Notes under the pieces: generated by a model
Database searches by the model: none
Seen by the model: only the letters and a program-made list of their open reading frames with translations
What the model was told of the DNA's origin: nothing
Made by a program: the position numbers and the translations under genes
Shown here: positions 1 through 6,911 of the stretch, one piece after another
Layout: each line of letters begins with the position of its first letter
How positions within the stretch are numbered: the stretch's first letter is position 1
Source of the DNA: Deltaproteobacteria bacterium
Lineage (GTDB): Bacteria; Desulfobacterota; Desulfobacteria; Desulfobacterales; C00003060
Direction of reading: 5' to 3'
Assembly (NCBI GenBank): GCA_019309815.1
Contig: JAFDFO010000063.1
Span: 1 to 10,470, forward strand
DNA: 10,470 nucleotides

Positions 1-110
1 GGGAGCAGATTCTGGAGATACTGGGCCTTCACACCACGATCAGACTGGTGGAGGCTGAAACGATTGAGCAACACCTTGCGCGATCCGGTGGCGTTGTTGA
101 CGATAGGTGA
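1..110 (+). CDS. 3' end of an unidentified gene, possibly a STAS-domain protein
   Basis: The frame that begins at base 3 is open from the window edge to a TGA at 108-110 and gives 35 residues ending SGGVVDDR. The stretch reading EILGLHTTIRLVEAETIEQHL has the leucine-glycine-leucine then beta-strand then acidic helix pattern seen at the C-terminus of STAS (anti-sigma-antagonist-like) domains. That resemblance is weak and is my inference only. No start, promoter or catalytic motif is in the window. The gene ends about 130 bases before the thioredoxin-like gene on the same strand, with repeat sequence between them, so cotranscription is uncertain. Confidence 0.45.
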   Translation, partial: EQILEILGLHTTIRLVEAETIEQHLARSGGVVDDR

Positions 111-119
111 GTGCGTTAC

Positions 120-165
120 CAATGCGGATTGCGGATTGCGGAATTCGGAGTGGGGATTGCAGGGA
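120..165. repeat. Low-complexity tandem GCGGATT-type repeat
   Basis: The stretch contains consecutive copies of the heptamer GCGGATT, then GCGGAATTCGGAGT and GGGGATTGC. It is a degenerate tandem array of a short purine-rich unit. No coding potential fits it. Arrays of this composition occur in intergenic gaps of many deltaproteobacterial genomes, often as arms of inverted repeats; a matching second arm is not visible here, so this may be a half-element. Confidence 0.5.
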
Positions 166-171
166 TGTTCT

Positions 172-214
172 CAAGCCGCCCGCCTTCGTCGCGACTTCGG
201 CGCGGCAGGCAAGG
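172..214. repeat. GC-rich intergenic hairpin-forming sequence
   Basis: The stretch has short complementary blocks, CGCC at 180-183 and GGCG at 199-202, around a TTCGTCGCGACTTC core that itself contains TCGCGA. It lies between the GCGGATT repeat and the ribosome binding site of the thioredoxin-like gene. It could be a dispersed REP-like palindrome or a weak terminator. There is no U-tract after it on either strand, so a terminator is the less likely reading. Confidence 0.3.
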
Positions 215-241
215 CGCACTAAGGGCTAAGGGGTGGGATTC

Positions 242-770
242 ATGAGTTCTTCTGTCAGGACTATTCTTGTAAGCATCCTTACGATCCTTTTGGTCTGTGG
301 GTGTGGTGGGCAAGACGAATCAACGCCTCTGGTCTCCCATGCCGCTCCGGACTTTGCGCTCAAGGATTTGAGCGGCCGAGTCTACCGCCTCGCTGACTAT
401 AAGGGCCGTGTTGTGCTGCTCAACTTCTTTGCGACCTGGTGTGGCCCGTGCGGCCAAGAAATTCCCCATCTTCTGAAGCTCCGGCAGAAGTTCAGAGATC
501 AGGGGGTTGAAATCATCGGAGTGTCTCTCGATCATCAAGTTGACACGGTTTTGAGGCCTTTTATTCAACGTTACGGGATTACTTACCCTGTCCTGCTGGG
601 AACGAGGGAGGTGGTGCTTGACTACGGTGGCATCCGAGGGATCCCGACCACCTTCGTCATCGACCATAACGGCACCATCAGCGATTACTTTGCCGGGATG
701 CCCCCCGAAAAAACCGGCCCACCTCGTCCGCTGTGTTGTTCCACCCGAAGATGCATGGGAGGAAACATGA
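242..770 (+). CDS. TlpA/ResA-like periplasmic thioredoxin lipoprotein (reads through in frame; probable frameshift near its end)
   Basis: This is a predicted thiol:disulfide oxidoreductase anchored outside the inner membrane. From the ATG at 242 a short hydrophobic signal ends in VCGCGG, a plausible lipobox with cysteine 21. It is followed by a redoxin fold with the catalytic WCGPC (Cys67 and Cys70) and the cis-proline motif GIPTTFVID. The ATG at 242 is preferred over the GTG at 233 because AGGGG at 229-233 is spaced about eight bases from it. As sequenced, no stop occurs after the thioredoxin fold and the frame continues into the DUF89-like protein. In the +1 frame, reached by losing one base of the C6 (701-706) or A6 (708-713) tract, translation ends in PPEDAWEET with TGA at 768-770, overlapping the next ATG as ATGA. 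I therefore give 770 as the probable natural end. A real fusion is possible but would send a cytosolic-type enzyme across the membrane. Confidence 0.75.
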
Positions 771-2584
771 AGTCAAACAGTCAGAACGCCACGGGACAAG
801 ACTCCTTTGATCCCGAACGCCCCTACAAACCCGGACAAGATCCGATCATGGATGCCTGGTACACCACGTTCTTCATTGAAAACCACCTTGATTACTACGC
901 CTATCCGGACCACGTGGAATCTCCGGAGCAAATCCGTTTCATGGTCTGTACCGAAGAGGACGAGCGATACTACCCCTGCTCCGACCATATGTTCGGCACG
1001 ATCATGCGACGAGAGAAGCCGCCTTTCCTGCAGGAGCAATATGAAGCTACACTGAACCGGATACTCAGCCTCATCGATCAGCAAATCGAGGATCCATGGG
1101 ACAAGAGCTTCTTGAGAACTCTCATCAAAACCAAATACGAACACGAGATTCGGGACGCGTTAATGATTCCCTCCAGGCTGGAAAAACGCCTACTGAAAAT
1201 CTACATTGACCGCACGCAGATACAGGATCCCTATTTGTACGAAAAAAATGAGCGAAACACGCGGGCGTTTCACGCTCTGAACTCAAAGGGGTTTCAGAAG
1301 GCGTTGAATCATGTGGACACCACCGTACTTGAGTCCCCCCCAACGAGTCTCATCGAGATCAAAGAGAGTGTGGAGTTCCTGAAGTTGAGCCGCCTCTTCA
1401 CCCTTTCGGTTGATAGCGCCCTGTGGGATTCTGATGAGGTCCTGGAATATGGGGTGGAGGATTACCTGGAGTTGTTTAACCGCCCGTTCAGCGGGGACGG
1501 TGTCGAGCCGTTGTGGCAATTCCTCCGCGTTCAGAGGGAAGGCGCCTCGGGCATCCCGCAGTCCAAGAAAATCCTGTGGCTGGCCGACGAAGCAGGGGAA
1601 GTAATCGTGGATCTGGCTATTGTACGATACTTAGCCCAGATGGGCCACAAAATCATCATCGCGTTTAAGGACGGTCCTCTGTTCACAAAGATTGACTTCT
1701 TCGATGCCCAGGAGGAAGAAACGCTGTGCAGAGAACTCGAAGGTGCCCTTTTGATCCAGGAAAAGAGTCTGGGAAAAAACGAACTGGTCAACATCTTAAA
1801 AGGCGACAAGGACGTCATGGCCATCTCCGACGGGACCCGTGAGAACCTTAACTTTCTTTTTGCCTCCACAACCTTTGCGCGGGTTTTCAAGGAGGTGGAT
1901 GGTGTTATCTCCAAGGGGCCTGATCAAAAGCGGCGCCTCTTTGAAACCCATTTCCGGTTTACTCAAGACATCTACAGCATCTCAAGAGATGAAGATGGTT
2001 CAACCTCAATCCGGTACAAGGCCAAGCACCCTGACGTGATCAAGTTCTCTCACAAGGATTTGGAAAGGAAGGCACAGGCCATCATCTCGCAGATGGAAGG
2101 AGCCAAACAGAAAGGTATGACCGTGATGTTTTACAGCGGCATTATTGGCTCTATCCCGGGCAAGGAGGCCATGGCCAAAAAGATCATGTCGACTTACACC
2201 CAGTACCTCAAAGGCCAGTCCACCAGCACCTTCATCATCAATCCGTCTGAGCATTTTGAGCCAGGCATGGATGCCGACGACTTAATGTACATGTGGGAAA
2301 TCGTTCAGCGGAGCGGCCTGATCGATATGTGGAGGTTCCAACGGTATGACGACATAGTGGAAGCCTTTGAAATTATGAATATGAAGATTCCTCCGGAATG
2401 GGTAGGCAAGGATGCCACATTCAGTACTGGTTGCACCAAGGAGATGGAGATCGCCCTTGAGGTCCAAGAGAAACACCGGGAAATGCAAATTATAGGACCG
2501 TCCGAGGAGAAATTCTTAAGACGCCAAGAATACGGGATCGGGAAGATGTACGATCGCCGGCTGGACAAAATCTGCGCTTTGTAA
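767..2584 (+). CDS. DUF89/ARMT1-like family protein, divergent metal site
   Basis: The ATG at 767 follows GGGAGGAA at 757-764 and gives 605 residues. The frame is also continuous with the upstream thioredoxin-like gene. DUF89 signatures are visible: DPYLYEKNERN at residues 154-164 matches the family's DPY..K...N motif, LADEAGEVIVD around residues 273-283 aligns with the family's DNAGE motif, and VISKG ending at residue 384 aligns with the KG motif that normally continues as KGQGN. DUF89 proteins are metal-dependent; characterised members act as phosphatases on damaged or reactive phosphometabolites, and the human member was described as a carboxyl methyltransferase. Here the metal-binding Asn of DNAGE is Glu275 and the residues after KG are PDQK, so activity may be altered. 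The protein is longer than usual for the family, with an extra N-terminal region and a C-terminal extension of unclear role. No signal peptide follows Met767, so a cytoplasmic location is expected. Substrate unknown. Confidence 0.75.
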   Translation: MKSNSQNATGQDSFDPERPYKPGQDPIMDAWYTTFFIENHLDYYAYPDHVESPEQIRFMVCTEEDERYYPCSDHMFGTIMRREKPPFLQEQYEATLNRILSLIDQQIEDPWDKSFLRTLIKTKYEHEIRDALMIPSRLEKRLLKIYIDRTQIQDPYLYEKNERNTRAFHALNSKGFQKALNHVDTTVLESPPTSLIEIKESVEFLKLSRLFTLSVDSALWDSDEVLEYGVEDYLELFNRPFSGDGVEPLWQFLRVQREGASGIPQSKKILWLADEAGEVIVDLAIVRYLAQMGHKIIIAFKDGPLFTKIDFFDAQEEETLCRELEGALLIQEKSLGKNELVNILKGDKDVMAISDGTRENLNFLFASTTFARVFKEVDGVISKGPDQKRRLFETHFRFTQDIYSISRDEDGSTSIRYKAKHPDVIKFSHKDLERKAQAIISQMEGAKQKGMTVMFYSGIIGSIPGKEAMAKKIMSTYTQYLKGQSTSTFIINPSEHFEPGMDADDLMYMWEIVQRSGLIDMWRFQRYDDIVEAFEIMNMKIPPEWVGKDATFSTGCTKEMEIALEVQEKHREMQIIGPSEEKFLRRQEYGIGKMYDRRLDKICAL

Positions 2585-2609
2585 CGTTCTTTACGCTTCC
2601 CTGCGGGTG

Positions 2610-2640
2610 GGGGAAATGCCAACCTTCCGGGCATTCTCCC
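2610..2640 (+). terminator. Stem-loop after the DUF89-like gene, possible terminator
   Basis: GGGGAAATGCC at 2610-2620 can pair with GGCATTCTCCC at 2630-2640 over eleven positions, with one mismatch and one G-U pair, leaving a nine-base loop. It starts 26 bases after the stop codon at 2584. No T-run follows, so it is at best an imperfect intrinsic terminator. It lies between convergent genes, where termination is expected. Confidence 0.35.
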
Positions 2641-2707
2641 TAGTGTTGGGTCTCATGAATAACTTACATTATTTCCAAGATCGCACAGGACCCTCAAAGA
2701 CGATCTC

Positions 2708-2860
2708 ATAAATCCGAAATTCGAATATCGAAACACGAAACAAATCCGAATGACCAAAATTCAAATGACCGAAACACTTCACAGACCGTTTAGAACATTA
2801 GAGAATTCGTATTTTGGTCATTGTTTCGAATTTCGAATTTCGTGCTTCGAATTTTGGACT
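2708..2860. repeat. Large imperfect inverted repeat rich in TTCGAA and TGACCAAAAT
   Basis: The left arm (about 2708-2770) and right arm (about 2803-2860) are near reverse complements. TGACCAAAAT at 2751-2760 is exactly matched by ATTTTGGTCA at 2811-2820, and GAAATTCGAA at 2716-2725 by TTCGAATTTC at 2825-2834. The arms are built of TTCGAA-type units and enclose about 30 bases. The element fills most of the 349-base gap between convergent genes (2585-2933). I see no gene, promoter or other RNA in this gap apart from the stem-loop at 2610-2640. It could be a dispersed intergenic palindrome, a miniature mobile element or a bidirectional terminator. Confidence 0.65.
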
Positions 2861-2933
2861 TTAACGAATCAACGCGGATATCATCAATGCTTTGACTTTT
2901 GCAAATAACTTCTGGGACACGACACTAGGTCAG

Positions 2934-3371
2934 CTAATCACCCCAAATCAGGCTGTCGTGAATCCATCCAGTGTCCCCATCCGCATGCTTGACGCGAAGC
3001 CACTTGCCCTTTTTCTCTACAACCTTGAAGCTCACGCCACTTTCCGCCTGAAAGAGAACCTTGGCATCCGTTCCAGGACCTTCCCGAATATTGACAAGAC
3101 TACCCTTGACTATTACGGCGGGGATCTCTTTCAGAAGGGAATGATGAATCCAACCCACGTCTCCTTCATAATCGCGGATTTTGCGCCAATCACCGGACGT
3201 CTTGACAATGTCAACGGGAAAATACTTCCCAACGGACCACAGAACTTCGTAGTTCTTTCCCGGCCCCGAGCGTACATTACCCTTGTCTACAGCAACGCTG
3301 AGCCGCTCGGCACTCGCCGTGCCAACCGACAATACGAATACGAGAAGGGAACAAAAGAGTATTTTTTTCAT
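2934..3371 (-). CDS. Secreted protein with two bacterial SH3 domains
   Basis: The protein has 145 residues. Residues 1-21 form a classical signal peptide (MKK, hydrophobic core, cleavage after GTASA). Two bacterial SH3 repeats follow. Each has an N(V/I)R.GPG motif near its start (residues 32-38 and 94-100) and a GWIH motif near its end (residues 73-76, then again before the C-terminus). Bacterial SH3 domains usually bind peptidoglycan or act as protein interaction modules in the envelope; no enzymatic domain is attached here, so an adaptor or sensor role in the periplasm is the best inference. The ATG at 3371 lies eight bases after the stop of the metallo-hydrolase gene, with only a weak AGG upstream, which suggests translational coupling. 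It is the last gene of the minus-strand operon. A 192-codon plus-strand ORF over the same bases is a shadow. Confidence 0.85.
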   Translation of the reverse strand: MKKILFCSLLVFVLSVGTASAERLSVAVDKGNVRSGPGKNYEVLWSVGKYFPVDIVKTSGDWRKIRDYEGDVGWIHHSLLKEIPAVIVKGSLVNIREGPGTDAKVLFQAESGVSFKVVEKKGKWLRVKHADGDTGWIHDSLIWGD

Positions 3372-3379
3372 AGGCCTAT

Positions 3380-4009
3380 TCAGGAGCTTAGCATAACCAC
3401 TTCACATATTCCAGCTAGAGCATCGCAAAACCGCTGTGCGTCGTCCGAGGAACCCACGATGGCATCATAATGCATGGGAATAACGAGTTTGGGCTTGAGC
3501 ATCTTAGCGGCTTCCACAGCTTCTTCGGCTGTCATGACATAGGTCCCGGATACCGGAAGGAGCGCAACGTCTACGTCAAATGAAGCCATCTCCGGTATCA
3601 GATCCGTATCCCCCGCATGATAGATCCTCACGCCTTCCACGGTCACGATGAAGCCCAACCATCCATTCTGTTTTGGATGAAAGTTCTTGTTTGTGTTGTA
3701 CGACGGCACGACCTCGATCGGGATGCCTTCAACCGTGAGCTTGTCTCCAGGTTGAACCACCCGAACATCTCCAGAGAGTTTTGCTGCGGAATTGGCCTCA
3801 GTGACGATCACGGTGGACGCCTGCTGGACCTTCTGGATGTCCTCTGGTGAGCAGTGATCAGAGTGCTCGTGGGTCACCAAGATAATGTCGGCCGGCTCGC
3901 AGTCCTTGACCTGAAAAGGGTCGATCACAATCGCCTTCCCGTCACCCTTGATTAGAAACCCGTCATGCCCCAACCAAGTGATGTTCTTGACCACATCGTT
4001 TACTCCCAT
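3380..4009 (-). CDS. Metallo-beta-lactamase-fold hydrolase, UlaG-like
   Basis: Numbered from a start at 4015, the fold shows HEHSDH within THEHSDH (residues 48-54), HAGDTD (133-138) and MHYD (181-184), which together supply the dinuclear metal site of the metallo-beta-lactamase superfamily. The short length and the opening ITWLGHDGFLI fit the UlaG/UPF0173-like branch, which includes lactonases and uncharacterised hydrolases. There is no signal peptide, so it is cytoplasmic. Two in-frame ATGs are possible, at 4015 and 4009. The Shine-Dalgarno GGGAGGA (4018-4023 on this strand) is only about two bases from the first but eight from the second, so I place the start at 4009, giving 209 residues. 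It sits 56 bases after the phosphatase gene and eight bases before the SH3 gene. Substrate unknown. Confidence 0.85.
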   Translation of the reverse strand: MGVNDVVKNITWLGHDGFLIKGDGKAIVIDPFQVKDCEPADIILVTHEHSDHCSPEDIQKVQQASTVIVTEANSAAKLSGDVRVVQPGDKLTVEGIPIEVVPSYNTNKNFHPKQNGWLGFIVTVEGVRIYHAGDTDLIPEMASFDVDVALLPVSGTYVMTAEEAVEAAKMLKPKLVIPMHYDAIVGSSDDAQRFCDALAGICEVVMLSS

Positions 4010-4065
4010 GACCATTTCCTCCCATCATAGTGTGTGCTGTGTTGATCGTCAGGCAACGGACACCA

Positions 4066-4704
4066 TCAGACATTGTAGAATCTGGCGGCGGGCAGCTCAA
4101 CACAGGTCAGTTTGTTGCCATAAACAGCACCCGTGTCAATGCCAATCTTGTTGTCAAATATTATTGGTTCCTGAAAGGGTGTGTGCCCGAAGATCACTCG
4201 CTTTCCAAAATCAAAATCAGAATATATGAATTCTCCCCTTATCCACAACATATCCCCTTCGTTCTGTTCTTCAAGGGGCACGTTCGCTTTGAGCCCAGCG
4301 TGGACGAAGATGTACTGGTCGGTCTCATAATACATACTCAGATCGCTGAAGAAGTCGAGATGCGTCGTTGGTATCGGGTTGGTTGCGTCAGGAGAACTTC
4401 CCTTCAAGTAGCTATCCAAAGTTTCCAGTCCACCATTTGCCAAAAAGCCCAACTTGTTCGTTCCGGTTAGGTACTGCTCCAGCATCAGTTCATGGTTTCC
4501 TTTCAGAAAAACCACATTTCCCGACTGTCTGGACAGATCGATCAGATAGTCCACCACTTCCTTTGACTGAGTGCCTCGATCGATATAGTCCCCTATGAAC
4601 ACGAGAGTGTCTCTTTCCGGGTCCACATCGATGATATCCATCAAGGCGATCAGCTTGTCAAAACAGCCGTGAATATCACCTATGGCAAATAGTCTTTCCA
4701 TCAT
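4066..4704 (-). CDS. PPP-family metallophosphatase (serine/threonine phosphatase-like)
   Basis: The 212-residue protein has every core motif of the PPP/calcineurin-like phosphatases: GDIHG (residues 9-13), GDYIDRG (38-44), GNHE (69-72), a metal histidine in FVHAG (134-137 region) and FGHTPF (172-177). These coordinate two metals and activate water. Bacterial relatives dephosphorylate proteins or hydrolyse dinucleoside polyphosphates; the sequence alone does not decide between a PrpA-type protein phosphatase and an ApaH-like enzyme, though the size and GDYIDRG spelling favour the former. The first ATG at 4704 overlaps the stop of the radical SAM gene as ATGA, which implies translational coupling. 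A second Met follows immediately. It is probably cytoplasmic. Confidence 0.88.
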   Translation of the reverse strand: MMERLFAIGDIHGCFDKLIALMDIIDVDPERDTLVFIGDYIDRGTQSKEVVDYLIDLSRQSGNVVFLKGNHELMLEQYLTGTNKLGFLANGGLETLDSYLKGSSPDATNPIPTTHLDFFSDLSMYYETDQYIFVHAGLKANVPLEEQNEGDMLWIRGEFIYSDFDFGKRVIFGHTPFQEPIIFDNKIGIDTGAVYGNKLTCVELPAARFYNV

Positions 4705-5642
4705 TTCCAGCGCAGCACAAAGGCCCGTCTTCTCTCATCCAGACGGGTAATTCCCTCTTCCTCGGCCACCTGAATGGCTTCCCGGAATTCCTCATCTGTG
4801 AGGGAGCGCCGCAGGGCTTGCACTTCGGAGGCCCGGCCGCACGGTCTATACTGTGGCATTATATTCACATAGCTGTTGGGGGAGATCTCTTTAGCCAAGA
4901 AACGCATGGCCTGTCGGGTCCCGGCCAGCCCTTCAGGAAGCACCAGGTGGCGGATTAAGAGACCCCTTTCGGCAATTCCCCGTTTATTCACGACCAGGTC
5001 CCCCACCTGACGGTGCATCTCTGTCAGTGCTTCTCGAATGACTTCGGGATAATCGGGTGCATCGCAGAGTTCCTCAGCCACCCTCGAATCCCAGAACTTC
5101 AGGTCCGGCATATAGATATCAAATACGCCTTCCAGGAGACGCAGGGTCTCAGGCGTGTCATAACCACCTGTGTTGTAGACCAGGGGGACGCGCAGACCTA
5201 ATTCAATAGCCTTCTCAAGGGCAGAAAGAATCTGAGGCACTACATGAGAGGGCGTAACGAAGTTTATGTTGTGACAGCCGCTGCCCTGAAGGAACAGCAT
5301 GGCATCGGCAAGCTCTTTGGAAGATACGGGAACGCCTTCACCTTTATGACTGATGTCGAAGTTCTGGCAGAAGATACACAGCAGGTTGCATCTGGTGAAG
5401 AATATGGTTCCCGAGCCGTGATCCCCAACCAGGGGGTTCTCCTCGCCGAAGTGAGGACTGTAGCTTGATACAATAGCCTGCTCACCTGTCAGGCAAACCC
5501 CCAGTTCGCCTGAGAGCCGGTCCACGCCACACGCCCTCGGACACAGAGTACAAGCTTTCAGGATCTCAAAGGATTGGGCAACCTTTTCTTTGAGAAGCCC
5601 TCTGTTATGGGTCTCTATGTACGCAGGCTCGAAGGCGGCCAT
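4701..5642 (-). CDS. Radical SAM protein of the PflX/COG1313 type
   Basis: From the ATG at 5642 the protein has 313 residues. The radical SAM cluster motif is CNLLCIFC (Cys85, Cys89, Cys92), binding a [4Fe-4S] cluster that cleaves S-adenosylmethionine. An N-terminal cysteine set, CTLCPRACGVDR with a further Cys (Cys31, 34, 38, 50), is typical of this family and may bind a second metal centre. The family is often annotated as pyruvate formate-lyase activating enzyme-like, but no glycyl-radical substrate is encoded nearby, so the target is unknown. The frame is open upstream to an ATG at 5759. I reject that start because it lies in the -35 box of the predicted promoter at 5731-5759 and because homologues begin near the ...PAYI motif just after Met at 5642. 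The Shine-Dalgarno there is weak. It is first in the operon. Confidence 0.85.
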   Translation of the reverse strand: MAAFEPAYIETHNRGLLKEKVAQSFEILKACTLCPRACGVDRLSGELGVCLTGEQAIVSSYSPHFGEENPLVGDHGSGTIFFTRCNLLCIFCQNFDISHKGEGVPVSSKELADAMLFLQGSGCHNINFVTPSHVVPQILSALEKAIELGLRVPLVYNTGGYDTPETLRLLEGVFDIYMPDLKFWDSRVAEELCDAPDYPEVIREALTEMHRQVGDLVVNKRGIAERGLLIRHLVLPEGLAGTRQAMRFLAKEISPNSYVNIMPQYRPCGRASEVQALRRSLTDEEFREAIQVAEEEGITRLDERRRAFVLRWK

Positions 5643-5730
5643 GGACTTCAAATCTCTTGTATAGGCTTGGTTCAAGTGCACAATGTAAAAGCATTTGGCG
5701 AAAGTCGGCACACAGACGGTGCAGTGGAAA

Positions 5731-5759
5731 TTTGTAATAGACATCGGCAGGACTGTCAA
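5731..5759 (-). promoter_or_regulatory. Predicted sigma70-type promoter of the radical SAM operon
   Basis: On the minus strand a perfect TTGACA (5759-5754) is followed by a 17-base spacer and TACAAA (5736-5731), four of six matches to TATAAT. Transcription would begin near 5724, giving a leader of roughly 80 bases to the ATG at 5642. This position excludes the longer reading of the radical SAM protein, whose first codons would lie upstream of the transcript start. Confidence 0.55.
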
Positions 5760-5760
5760 T

Positions 5761-5795
5761 CCATTATTGGGCGCAAGCCTCGGCCCATTATTGGG
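5761..5795 (-). promoter_or_regulatory. Pair of 11-bp direct repeats, candidate regulator binding sites
   Basis: CCATTATTGGG occurs at 5761-5771 and again at 5785-5795, an exact 24-base period, or about two helical turns plus. On the minus strand they read CCCAATAATGG and the nearer copy ends one base upstream of the -35 box. Each copy is partly symmetric (CCA...TGG). The position suits activator binding for the minus-strand operon and might also affect the divergent plus-strand gene. The regulator is unknown. Confidence 0.45.
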
Positions 5796-5828
5796 GTACT
5801 CTCCATGTGAAAGGCACGCAATCGGATG

Positions 5829-5857
5829 TTGATAGAGGTTGAAAAGTCTGATAGAAA
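5829..5857 (+). promoter_or_regulatory. Possible promoter of the plus-strand metallo-hydrolase gene
   Basis: TTGATA (5829-5834, five of six matches) is separated by 17 bases from TAGAAA (5852-5857, four of six matches). Transcription would start near 5864, about 50 bases before the ATG at 5916. It is divergent from the operon promoter, with the direct repeats between the two. Confidence 0.35.
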
Positions 5858-5915
5858 TCTGGCTTAAGGGAAAGTGCAGTTGACGCTCGGAACTGGAGAC
5901 CTAAGGGGATAGGGC

Positions 5916-6866
5916 ATGGTTGTCAGATTCTGGGGGGTACGTGGTTCTATTCCAACACCCCCGGGTACCCGGCACATTAAGGAGAAAGTCCTTCAAGCGC
6001 TCAAAGGAGTGTCGGGCAGAGACCTAATAGATGAAAGAGCCATAGAACATTATGTTGAAAGACTACCCCGCCACATAAAAGGGACCTATGGCGGCAACAC
6101 GTCATGCGTTGAGTTACACTCGGGAGATGACACCGTAATCTTTGATGCAGGTTCAGGTATAAGGGTCCTCGGTCTGCATCTCATGGACCGCAGATTCGGC
6201 CAGGGAGCCGGGACAGTGCACCTATTCTTGAGCCACACCCACTGGGATCACATTCAAGGATTTCCTTTTTTCCTTCCAGCTTACGTCCCCGGAAACCGGA
6301 TCATTATCTACAGCCCGCATCCCAACGTAGAAAGACGTTTTTCTCTCCAGCAGGAGGCTTCTCATTTCCCTGTGCCCCTGAAGTCCATGCATGCGGATAT
6401 TGAGTTCGTTTCACTAGAAGAAAATGAAAACGTGGCTGTTGGTCACCTTGACGTCAAGAATATCAAGTTGAATCATCCCGGTGGGTCCTTTGGCTACCGT
6501 GTCAAAAAGGAAGGCAAGTCATTCGTGTATGCCACGGATACGGATCTGACGAATCTCTCCGGATCCGAGATGGAGAGATACATAGCGTTCTTTTCCCAGG
6601 CCAAGGTACTCGTTTTTGATGCGCAATACACTCAGATGGAGGCTTTGGGAAAAGAAGACTGGGGCCACAGTTCCTCCATGACGGGTGTGGACATCGCCTG
6701 CGATGCCGGGGTCGAGACCCTTGTCCTTTTTCATCATGAGCCTACACATGATGACAACATTCTGTGGGATATTCTGCAAAGAACTCGCAAGTATGCAGAG
6801 ATGAAGGGATTTCAACAGACCGACAGGGTGATCATGGCCTACGAAGGCCTGGAGTTGGTTGTGTGA
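5916..6866 (+). CDS. Metallo-beta-lactamase-fold hydrolase, PhnP/COG1235-like
   Basis: The 316-residue protein opens with VRFWGVRGSIPTP, an N-terminal signature of the RNase Z/PhnP/cyclic-nucleotide phosphodiesterase branch of the superfamily. Metal-binding motifs are SHTHWDH (residues 106-112), a YATDTD motif near residue 206, a GHSS motif near residue 250 and LFHHEPTHDD near residue 270. FDAGSG at 77-82 lies before the second strand. Characterised relatives cut phosphodiester bonds in cyclic nucleotides or phosphonate intermediates, so a phosphodiesterase is likely, but the substrate is not evident. A segment around residues 22-55 (ALKGVSGRDLIDERAIEHYVERL) is an insert between the opening motif and TYGGNTSCVE. 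Homologues in this branch often carry such an insert. The ATG is well supported by AAGGGG at 5903-5908 with seven bases of spacing. It is divergent from the radical SAM operon. Cytoplasmic. Confidence 0.85.
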   Translation: MVVRFWGVRGSIPTPPGTRHIKEKVLQALKGVSGRDLIDERAIEHYVERLPRHIKGTYGGNTSCVELHSGDDTVIFDAGSGIRVLGLHLMDRRFGQGAGTVHLFLSHTHWDHIQGFPFFLPAYVPGNRIIIYSPHPNVERRFSLQQEASHFPVPLKSMHADIEFVSLEENENVAVGHLDVKNIKLNHPGGSFGYRVKKEGKSFVYATDTDLTNLSGSEMERYIAFFSQAKVLVFDAQYTQMEALGKEDWGHSSSMTGVDIACDAGVETLVLFHHEPTHDDNILWDILQRTRKYAEMKGFQQTDRVIMAYEGLELVV

Positions 6867-6888
6867 GGGCGACTTAGACTTATGGGTC

Positions 6889-6911
6889 CTTCTCCAATTT
6901 AGTTGGAGAAG
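6889..6911. terminator. Perfect 9-bp stem-loop after the metallo-hydrolase gene
   Basis: CTTCTCCAA (6889-6897) pairs perfectly with TTGGAGAAG (6903-6911) around a five-base loop. It starts 22 bases after the stop codon at 6866. There is no T-run after either side, so it is a weak candidate for an intrinsic terminator; it may instead mark the outer end of the neighbouring repeat element, since GGGTCC flanks both sides. Confidence 0.4.

Noticed and set aside
1531..1914. 127-codon minus-strand ORF
   Set aside because: It is antisense to the conserved DUF89 core and has a biased serine/arginine composition typical of shadow frames.
2771..2802. Minus-strand NVLNGL reading between the TTCGAA arms, reminiscent of the four-helix-bundle C-terminus
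   Set aside because: Only about six residues match and a stop follows at once; too short to support homology.
2892..3470. 192-codon plus-strand ORF
   Set aside because: It lies antisense to the SH3 gene, which has a signal peptide and two clear domains, and its own translation resembles no family.
5643..5759. N-terminal 39-codon extension of the radical SAM protein
   Set aside because: It overlaps the predicted promoter, has no family resemblance, and the family start fits Met at 5642.
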